64,000 bases of DNA from Heracleum sosnowskyi (lineage: Eukaryota; Streptophyta; Magnoliopsida; Apiales; Apiaceae). How positions within the stretch are numbered: the first letter of the stretch is position 1; each line of letters opens with the position of its first letter. Below, in pieces: positions 56,436 through 64,000 of this stretch. The position numbers and the translations under genes were made by a program. Below the pieces are notes generated by a model that did no database searches, was not told where the DNA came from, and worked only from the letters and a program-made list of their open reading frames with translations. The stretch covers positions 122,810,998 to 122,874,997 of the forward strand of contig CM061240.1 in assembly GCA_030848705.1 (NCBI GenBank), given 5' to 3'.

Positions 56436-56922
56436 TGTTAAATTAAATCAATAAGTAATATTAAATAAACAGGTAATAAAATTCTTCGCCCAGTTCGCCT
56501 CGCGTACGGGAGACGCCGAGACATTCGCCCAAATCGCCCTTCGACCTGAGTCGAGTCGAGTCGTGTCGTGACGTGGCGAGGCGGGCGGCGGTGGCGCGCG
56601 TGAGGCACGCAATAACACCATGCACAACCACATGCCTTAGTAGTTGTACACTACTCTTGCACATGGTTTTATATAAATCCACCAACCTCTCATTATCATT
56701 TCTATGTGGGATACAAGTTATTTCAATTTAAACAACCCACATAACTCATTTCAAGCAATCCATTTCAACTCAATTTATTTATGGATTACACTAAGAAAAT
56801 GTCTTAGATCTAAACATGAAAGTTTAAGTCCTCATAACAAGGAACAACCTCTAATTGTTAGTTTCCGGAAATTTCATCAAGAACATATATAAAATATGCC
56901 TCAAACTTTCCATTTTTTAACA
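56436..56922 (-). repeat. 3' LTR of a decayed Ty1/copia element
   Basis: Right end ...TTTTTTAACA followed by ATCCCCCACA (polypurine tract on the minus strand). Left end placed at TGTTAAATT (56436), matching the inverted end TGTTAAA; 56414 is an alternative. TATA-like TTTATATAAAACC on the minus strand near 56665-56677. 56490-56610 is a GC-rich patch with repeated GTCGAGTCGTG words. Confidence 0.6.
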
Positions 56923-57448
56923 ATCCCCCACAAATCCATACAGAAATGCATATCGGTCCTTGTTATGACTTGTTTTTCAGAGTTGGTACCCTTCCGGGTT
57001 TGAACCCTCCTAAGTCCTCTACTTCGATGGCTACTGGATCTAGATGGAATGTTTCACCTTGAATCTTTATCTGTTTGGTGTAACCACACTCCATAGACGA
57101 CGACAAATCAAAGGCTATGGTGCTGATCTACGGCTTTGAGACGTTAATGGTCATGTCTCGATCTTGTTCGTCGAATGCTTCAAGGAATAACCATTTCCTC
57201 TAATTGCGACCACACAATTACATTCGCTTAGCTGGGCATCTCTAGAGATGTACTGCTATCATCTTGACAAATGACTTGACCCCATTCAGAGTTCAAATAA
57301 CTCTTACTATACTGGCAATATCAGTACCTTTTAGGTTTACAGGGGATAGACTCAGATACGTGAGTATCAAAGTGTATAGTAAAGTTACTACCAACTCATC
57401 CTTACAGCTTGTTATTACCACATTGAATACACTTTAAGGGATCTCCTC
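56923..57448 (-). other. 3' untranslated part of the decayed copia element
   Basis: Non-coding between RNase H end and polypurine tract/LTR; no ORF or clear repeat seen. Confidence 0.5.
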
Positions 57449-58903
57449 TCAGGTGTATTGGGTTCCCGCTGTAGATGAATCATAATGGGCTATCAGTCCC
57501 ATCCCCAACCTTGACTTAAGGACTACTGCATGCTCAAGTCCTTTAGTCAAAGGATCAGTTATATTATCCTGAGTTCCAATGAACTCTATAGCAATAATCC
57601 TTTCAGACACTAGACCCCTTATAGACTTAAGTCTAACTTGGATGTGTCTCTTTGTTTTAGCATTATACTTTTCACTACTGATCTTGTCGATAGTTGTACG
57701 GCTATTACAATGAACAACAATGGCTGGAAGCGGTCTGCTTACTACAGGTAACACTGACATAAGTCCATGTAACCATTCAGCCTCCGTCCCCGTGGCATCT
57801 AGTGCACACAACTCAACCTCAAAAGTAGACCGAATAATCAAAGTCTGTCTTGTAGACTTCCAGGATATTGCTCCACCTGCTAGGGTAAACAAATATCCAG
57901 TCACTCCATTGGTACCAGATTTCTTAGCTATCCAACTTGCATCACTATATCCCTCGAGTACTTCAGGGAATCTTCGATAATTCAAACCAAGGGAAATAGT
58001 TCCCTTGAGATATCTAATAACTCTATCCAGTGCCTCCCAATGAGTCTTGTTCGGACAGCTTGTATATCTAGCTAACTTAGACACATAATAAGAAATGTCT
58101 GGTCTAGTCACGTTAGCAAGATATTGCAAACTCCCAATAATCTGAGAATACCTCAACTGAGACACAAGAATTCCTGAACTATTCTTAACAAGGGCAACTT
58201 TAGGATCATACGGTGTAGTAGCGATTCTACAATTTGAATAACCATACTTCTCAAGTATATATTTCTCTATATAATGAGATTGTGACAAGGTTAATTATTC
58301 CATCAGTTGACTGTGTCAACTTTACCCCAAGAATCACACTAGCCTCACCCATATCCTTCATTTCAAAGTGCCTTTTCAAGAAACTTTTTGTCTCGTTAAT
58401 AATCTCAATATTGGTTCCAAACAATAATATGTCATCCACATATAGGCACACGATAATACATTCATTTCCTTTAACGATGTAGTAAACACACTTGTCACTT
58501 TCATTAACTACAAAGTCTGATTCTAAAATAGTTTAATCAAACTTTTTATGCCAGTCTTTAGGAGCTTATTTTAAGCCATATATAGACTTGATCAGCTTAC
58601 ATACTTTCCTCTCGTTACCAGAAGCAACAAATCCCTCAGGCTGATCCATATAAATGTCTTCTTCAAGATCGCCATGAAGAAAAGCTGTCTTTACATCCAT
58701 TTGATGGATGATAAGACCATGTACGGAAGCCAATGCTATAAGCATTCAGATTGTAGTCATTCTTGCAACAGGAGAGTATGTATCAAAGTAATCAATGCCT
58801 TCCTTTTGCCTAAAACCCTTAGCTACCAACCTAGCCTTAACTTATCTATTGAGTCATCCGGGTTCATTTTCCTTTTGAAGATCCACTTACACCCTATAGT
58901 AGT
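57449..58903 (-). pseudogene. Reverse transcriptase and RNase H of a decayed Ty1/copia element
   Basis: Minus strand. RT part from 58903 down: DVKTAFLHGDLEEDIYMDQPEG (near 58640-58705), with stops near 58568 and 58535, then CLYVDDILLFGTN (58251-58451). After a frameshift, 57449-58288 holds LRYSQIIGSLQYLANVTRPDI, YLKGTISLGLNY, SDASWIAKKSGTNGVTGYLF and DPLTKGLEHAVV. RNase H keeps only part of the copia pattern (FEVELCAL for the usual ESEY). Upstream domains are missing because a SIRE-like element inserted at 58904. Confidence 0.85.
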
Positions 58904-59448
58904 TGTTAGGCCGAATACACAATATATAATCAAGTATGTATGAGAATAACAATCAAGAACACAAGTTTATAAATCAACAAACTGAATTATATTAAAATAA
59001 TTCTCTCTTAGTGATGTTAATGAATCACAAAGAGCTACTAGGTTACAAGAATAATATTTCAATTATCGCGTCCCTTCTAGGGATAACCTATCTGTGTTTA
59101 TATAGTACACAGTTACATACAATCCATCTCTAATTGATATTCCTATAAGTTAGCGATACAATTCATATCAATTAAGGATTGCTTCAGTCTTCTATTCCGT
59201 TTCCTTAGCTGTATCAATATATTCTGCTTCTTTCCATCTTCAGAATATATTACTTCTAGAATCTTTATCTTTGCACCGACAGCTAAGTCAACTATCACCA
59301 CGTCAGACTTTATCAAACTCTGACTGGCTTCAATGTAAACTCTTCACCCAGTCAGACTTTATCAAACTATGACTGGCTTCTAGATAAACTCTGATATGTA
59401 CCTGGTACTTAAACACTGATGAACAAACGTCAGCAATTATATCTAACA
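58904..59448 (-). repeat. 3' LTR of SIRE-like element 2
   Basis: 545 bp. Minus-strand TATA-like ACTATATAAACA near 59093-59105. It carries inverted GTCAGACTTT and AAACTCTGAC words. CTCCCCCAACTTG follows, the polypurine tract (59449-59462). Confidence 0.88.
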
Positions 59449-59611
59449 ATCTCCCCCAACTTGTTCATAATAAAAATGTACAAGTTAAAAAGATAATTGA
59501 TGATGTCAAAACATATAACAAATGCAGTGTTTAAAATATAACAGAGTTTAATTTTAAAACAGAGTTTAAATTTAACTTAGAACAGAAAACATAAAAACTT
59601 ACAGTCAGACT

Positions 59612-62600
59612 TTACTGAATTTCTCGGATATCAGGCACAGTCCTGATATAATCTGACAGTAATCTTCTCTCAGCCCTTTCTAGTTCAGCTATCATAATCT
59701 CCTTCAGCTCCTTATACTCTGGATCTCCTTCACCAGTTTGATATATGGCAGCTCTCAGAGAATAGATACTGTTTTTCTTCATGTCATTCCCTAGCCAAAT
59801 ATAATGAGCTTTGTTTGACTCTAGGTTGAATTCTAAAACTTTGGTTCCAAGTGCTGTTGTGAATTTGGCACTATTCCTCTTCATTTCAACAATCTTTCCA
59901 TAAGCATCTCTGTACTTAGGAATATATGCACTGGAAACACTTCCTCCAAGAAGAACTTTCAATTTCATCATTCTGTCTTTTAAAACCAGAGCAGCATTAT
60001 GAGTATTTCTATTTTTGATCTTCAGAAGATATAGAACATACTCTAGCTCTTCCCATAATTTCAGACGAATATCATCTTCTCCAATTCTGTAAACTCTGCC
60101 ATCAGCCATAAAGTATAATAAAAACTCCTTCTTCAAGCCTCTGTGGTAAATCATCTGAACAGATTCTAGTTTATCAAGGTTTTCTTGAGTAACCCCAACA
60201 CCAGGTTCTGCCAGTGATGTATGATCTAAAGGACTATTATTAACTCTTTTCTCTTTGTGGGAACCCAAACCAGATTTATCATAAGATTGTTTTCCAAGTA
60301 CTGTTCTGGTTTGTAGAAAGTTCACCTGGCTAGGCTTCAGAGTTTCAGATAATGAGGATCTTTTGAAACCTTGGAGTGTTGAAGATAGCTGAGTTTGCAC
60401 AACTTGAGCATTGTCAGAGGTTGGCACATTCTTAACAGTAACATCAACTTGAGCCTTGTCAGAGGTTGATTTAGCTTCAAAAACTTCAACTTGAGCTTTG
60501 TCAGAGGTTGAATAATTCTTCTTTGGTAACTGTTCTTCTTCTACCAGTATACCCTTTCCTTTATCAGCATTTGTAATCACAGGCCTCCTGGTGTATTGTA
60601 TACTCTGTTGAGTATTTTCTTTAATAGAAATTCCAGTTTCTTTCTTTCTAGGAGCCTTGATTTCCTTCTTCTTGTAGATTCCAGCTTCAAGATTCTTCTT
60701 GTGTTCCTCAGCAAGCATTTGCTCTTCAGCTTGGATATCTTCAATTGTAACACCTTTTCCATGTTCTGCCATAAACACCTTAGCAGCAATCTCTTCATCA
60801 GTAGTTGGATTAGCTGAAACAGCTAAATTCTTGAGTTTTGAAGAAGATTGTCCACCATAGTTTATTCTCTTTCCAGCATTTATCTGAGCATCAGAGTTTG
60901 ATCTCCTCCTTTGCCTTTGAACATTCCTTGTCCTTGGATTTTTATCTTGTGCACCACCATCAGTAGTGTCATCTTTCCGAATCAGAGTTTGAGAGCTCTT
61001 GCATTTGTCTTGAGATACTCTCTCCCCCTTTTTGACATCATCAGACAACAAAACTGATGTGAGCAATTCAATGGAATTTGCAATTTCATCCAACTTAGTT
61101 GACATTTTGACTTGATTTTCTTCAACCTTGGACAACCTGGAATCAAAAACTTTCTGATCTTTACATAAGGAAATATATAATGATTTATCCTTTTGCTGTG
61201 TAAGCTCCCTTGTTGCTAGATCATTCCTTAATCCTTCAATCACCTTGTCAGAATCATCAAAACGATTGTTTAATGATTTGATTTGAACAATTGTTGCTTT
61301 GAGATGACTGAGAAGTTCTGGATTTGTAATCTCTTTAGATGACTTTGTGACAAACTCTGCAGCTCTTTCATTTGAAAAGATAGTATCCTTGGATGACCAA
61401 GCAGAATAATACATATCTTGATAATGAGCATCTGTAGCATGTTGAGCAACAACTCTCTCAGAAGTATCAACAGAGTTTGCAAAAGAATCAGCATTAGAAG
61501 AATCAGGAACATCTTCCTCAGCTTCAACTTGAGTTCCCTCACTATTAACAGAATTTGCTACAACAACAGCATCATCTTCCAAAGGAACATTTTCTGCAGC
61601 ATTCTCAGTGTTTATCAGCTCAGCTTCATTTATCTCAGAGTTTGCAACAAACTCTGCTTCAACAGGAACATTCTCTGTTGCATCCTTGTCATCAACATCA
61701 GGATGTGCAGCAACAGTTTCAGTAGCAGTAGCTTGTAAAGTCTGATCGACTTCCTCACCCTTTTCAAATTCAAAAGAAATTATTTCTGTGTGAGAAGCCA
61801 TAGATTCTGCAATTTCAACAGTATCTTGATCAGCTTCCAAACCCTCTGTGAAATGTTCAGAGTTTATAGAAATGTTTGCTTCAACTTCCATAGCAAATTC
61901 TTGTGGCTCAAAAATCTCAGCCTCTGCTTCAGCATTTGCCAAGTCAGGCATAGAGGCTGCTTCAACATTTTCTGTAGCCTCCTGAACAATAATTTCAGGA
62001 GCTTCAACTGCAATCTCCTGATTTCCAGCTTCAGGAGCTTCAAATGTCTCTTCAATATTTGCTCTATCCTCTGCGGACATAGTAGCTTCATTTGCAGCTT
62101 CCTGAATCACAACATTTGAGTCATCTTGTAATTCAGCTTCATCCAAATCATCAGAAAGATAATTTGCTACGAACTTCCTCCTCTTGACAAGCACAGCTGC
62201 TTCTTCATTGTCAGCTCTGGATCGATTTGCTCTCCTCTTTTTAGATGTACCAACAGAGTTTGGCACAGAAGATTTTGAGATACCAACTTCAGTAGCTGGC
62301 TTAGCAATCCTTGCAGGTTTAGTACCAACATGCTTAGTCCTACCACCAATCCGTGGTTGAACTGTAGAGGCTTCAACATTTACTGGTTCTGATGGCTGTT
62401 GTGGTTGAGGTTGAGGGTTTAAGAACTGAAGCACTGTCTCAGGCAACAGCAATTCACCAACACTAACCTTCTTTAAATCCTTATTAGTAAGGTCAGAGAA
62501 TACCCTTTTGTGTAATTTGAAAGAGGGAATTACGTCCTCCTCATCAATCTCAACATTTGGAACACAAGCAGAGAATAAAATTTGACAAAATCTAGAAAAA

Positions 62601-63208
62601 TAGACTACATGCCTATTCTCTGTTAACTTCTCACCTATGTTCATCAAAACAAGTCTAGCAAAATCATAATTACTGGCAAAGAGAAGTGAATACCCGATTT
62701 GCAGACTGTCGATTGGAATCGCATCCCAATTTGTACATTTCTTCCCGAACGCCCTTGTTATGCAATCGAAAAAGAAACTCCATTCTTTTCGTAAAAGCGG
62801 TCGCTTCAGTTGGCCTATCTTCGCCAAAGATCCAGTATACCCAATAGCTTGCATCATTCTCTGAAGATCAGTATCACCAACACTAATGGTGTACGCGTCA
62901 GACTCTACAAAGCCCATTGCTTCACGAACAGTTCCTGGAGTTATGACAAACTCTGTCTCCTGGAACTCAAAAACTATGGATGGGGTACCAGAATCACCAC
63001 CATCATCATAGACACCAGTCTCCCAGAAAGCTTTGATCTGAGATCCATAAAGCTTTGCAGGCTCCACCAAAGCACGCCCAATTGCTGACTGAGCAAGAAA
63101 GTCTTGTATTATATGAAACGCCTCTGGTGCATTGACAGTGTTTAATGGAGCTGCATAATTATTAGAAACGAACTCTAACCCAGAAGAAACAAAAGCTGTA
63201 GTAGCCAT
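59612..63208 (-). CDS. Third ORF (1198 aa) of SIRE-like element 2, unknown function
   Basis: Uninterrupted from ATG (MATTAFVSSGLEFVSNN). Residues 1-265 are about three-quarters identical by eye to the ORF at 5112-8546, with the same FWETGVYDDGG, LLRKEWSFFFDCITRAFGKKC and NWDAIPIDSLQIGYSLL. About 350-590 is acidic, longer and hardly alignable between copies. About 600-725 is coiled-coil-like (NPELLSHLKATIVQIKSL). Residues 966-1198 are conserved again (SLAEPGVGVTQENLDKLESV, YSLRAAIYQTGEGDPEYKEL). A repeated TSDKAQV / TSDNAQV peptide occurs near 60395-60515. I see no signal peptide and no convincing membrane span. The intact frame in two diverged subfamilies argues for a real protein used by the element. 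Confidence 0.87.
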   Translation of the reverse strand: MATTAFVSSGLEFVSNNYAAPLNTVNAPEAFHIIQDFLAQSAIGRALVEPAKLYGSQIKAFWETGVYDDGGDSGTPSIVFEFQETEFVITPGTVREAMGFVESDAYTISVGDTDLQRMMQAIGYTGSLAKIGQLKRPLLRKEWSFFFDCITRAFGKKCTNWDAIPIDSLQIGYSLLFASNYDFARLVLMNIGEKLTENRHVVYFSRFCQILFSACVPNVEIDEEDVIPSFKLHKRVFSDLTNKDLKKVSVGELLLPETVLQFLNPQPQPQQPSEPVNVEASTVQPRIGGRTKHVGTKPARIAKPATEVGISKSSVPNSVGTSKKRRANRSRADNEEAAVLVKRRKFVANYLSDDLDEAELQDDSNVVIQEAANEATMSAEDRANIEETFEAPEAGNQEIAVEAPEIIVQEATENVEAASMPDLANAEAEAEIFEPQEFAMEVEANISINSEHFTEGLEADQDTVEIAESMASHTEIISFEFEKGEEVDQTLQATATETVAAHPDVDDKDATENVPVEAEFVANSEINEAELINTENAAENVPLEDDAVVVANSVNSEGTQVEAEEDVPDSSNADSFANSVDTSERVVAQHATDAHYQDMYYSAWSSKDTIFSNERAAEFVTKSSKEITNPELLSHLKATIVQIKSLNNRFDDSDKVIEGLRNDLATRELTQQKDKSLYISLCKDQKVFDSRLSKVEENQVKMSTKLDEIANSIELLTSVLLSDDVKKGERVSQDKCKSSQTLIRKDDTTDGGAQDKNPRTRNVQRQRRRSNSDAQINAGKRINYGGQSSSKLKNLAVSANPTTDEEIAAKVFMAEHGKGVTIEDIQAEEQMLAEEHKKNLEAGIYKKKEIKAPRKKETGISIKENTQQSIQYTRRPVITNADKGKGILVEEEQLPKKNYSTSDKAQVEVFEAKSTSDKAQVDVTVKNVPTSDNAQVVQTQLSSTLQGFKRSSLSETLKPSQVNFLQTRTVLGKQSYDKSGLGSHKEKRVNNSPLDHTSLAEPGVGVTQENLDKLESVQMIYHRGLKKEFLLYFMADGRVYRIGEDDIRLKLWEELEYVLYLLKIKNRNTHNAALVLKDRMMKLKVLLGGSVSSAYIPKYRDAYGKIVEMKRNSAKFTTALGTKVLEFNLESNKAHYIWLGNDMKKNSIYSLRAAIYQTGEGDPEYKELKEIMIAELERAERRLLSDYIRTVPDIREIQ

Positions 63209-64000
63209 TAGTACGAATTGAGAAGAAAAATCAAAGAAACTGATTCAAAAGCTTCAAAAGAGTTTGTGTGTAGAAAAGTGTTTGTGAATATGCTTGTGTG
63301 ACAATAGATGTGTGTTGGAGTAAGATGTGAAAAGTTTAGACGAAGGTGTGTGTATTGTATAAATGTAAAATTCAAAATTAAAAACTGAACAGTTTTTAAT
63401 CATTAATACACAACTGTCTTACTCCGTTAACTGTGTTAGTGGGTCACGTGGCACACATGCAATGACTATGACAGCAAGAATTGACAGTTTTCAATGCACA
63501 TGCACAGTAAAAACATCAATAATTACTACCTGTTGTACTTTTCTAGGAAATTAACCTCTCTCCTCTGTTTAAAACATTCTTGAACAACTGTCCAATCATA
63601 CTCTTTTTGTATTTTCAAAACAAATGTCTTTTCTCAAAAATCATAATTTATCTGAAACAAGCAAAATTTATTTTAATCAACAGAGATTAAAATGAAATTA
63701 CCTCGGCGTAGAGTACACAAATCATCAGTGTTTACCAATTCTCCTCCTTTATAAACAAACTCTTTTCACAAACTGTACAGGTGTGAGTATTTGTGTGTGA
63801 ATTAGCAGAGTTTACTGAATATGAATATTTAGACCATCTCAAAGTGCATAAAATCCACAGACTAAAGCAGTAAAAACTGATTGCCTAAACTCTCATGTAT
63901 AACATAAAATCTGATTTTATATCTAAACTCTGTATACTGATATCCTTTCATTTGGATATATCTTTTATTTTTCACCCCCTTTCTATATATGTTTTCATAT
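63209..64000 (-). other. Upstream spacer of the third ORF, element 2
   Basis: Alignable by eye with 8547-9300 of element 1 (shared ATTACCTCGGCGTAGAGTAC, CATCTCAAAGTGCATAAAAT, TTTTAATCAACAGAGATTAAA). No coding region. Confidence 0.6.
63385..63701 (-). other. Possible intron in the leader of the third ORF, element 2
   Basis: Donor CCGAG/GTAATTT at 63702/63701 and acceptor CTGTTCAG at 63385, 317 nt apart; same arrangement as 9017-8721 in element 1. Confidence 0.35.

Larger units (their letters stand above)
58904..64000 (-). mobile_element. SIRE-like copia element 2, 3' half (runs off the window)
   Basis: 3' LTR (58904-59448), polypurine tract, third ORF and leader are present; pol, gag and the other LTR lie to the right. 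The LTR shares both ends (TGTTAGGCCG / ATCTAACA) with element 1 but is 545 bp and clearly diverged, so it is a sister subfamily. It cut an older copia element at 58903/58904. Confidence 0.88.

Overview
The window is a piece of an AT-rich plant nuclear genome, almost certainly a eudicot and perhaps an asterid. The evidence is plant-type LTR retrotransposons (Ty3/gypsy Tekay-like and Tat-like, Ty1/copia SIRE/Maximus-like), plant MITEs and Helitrons, and one intron-containing gene for a plant B-type response-regulator-like protein. There are no bacterial features, CRISPR arrays, rRNAs or convincing tRNAs. About 80-90% of the sequence is transposable elements, many nested inside each other.

Layout. 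(1) 1-17769: a minus-strand Tekay-like gypsy element cut off by the left window edge (protease, zinc knuckles and gag at 1-1581, leader, then a long LTR). Its LTR is split by a complete 11,792-bp minus-strand SIRE-like copia element at 4472-16263 (496-bp LTRs, TSD TATGA). That element carries gag, a broken pol and, downstream of pol, a third ORF of 1144 codons. (2) 17770-19447: plus-strand relic of another SIRE-like element, consisting of a frameshifted third ORF and a truncated LTR; the gypsy element inserted into it. (3) 19448-30568: an AT-rich Helitron-associated repeat array, interrupted by a complete 8,618-bp Tat-like gypsy element at 21787-30404 (766-bp LTRs, TSD GTTAG) with a multiply broken polyprotein. 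(4) 30569-36540: Helitron end with RPA-like exons, then MITEs and otherwise empty DNA. (5) 36686-39349: the only convincing host gene, five exons encoding a 380-residue B-type response-regulator-like protein with a degenerate receiver domain. Intron 1 holds four apparently identical 234-bp repeats and a 17-base poly-C. (6) 39670-42179: Harbinger-type MITE and more Helitron-like repeats. (7) 42180-49850: one LTR and part of the internal region of a SIRE-like element, split by a 5.4-kb non-coding element (LARD-like) with TSD GGTAT. (8) 50040-54100: a short Helitron and a large foldback element that contains a solo LTR. (9) 54250-54547: a G3BP/NTF2-domain gene fragment. (10) 56100-64000: a decayed minus-strand copia element cut by a second SIRE-like element that runs off the right edge and carries an intact 1198-codon third ORF.

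The most interesting signal is the third-ORF family: two long open copies and one relic, with conserved ends, an acidic variable middle and no visible membrane segment. It comes with a conserved upstream GT...AG pair, a TATA-like box (one copy only) and an octamer (CAGAGTTT) scattered through the whole element. The pol genes of the same copia element and of the Tat element carry many stops although their LTR pairs are about 99% identical by eye, which suggests both were mobilised in trans. All similarity statements come from reading the sequence; no database search was run.
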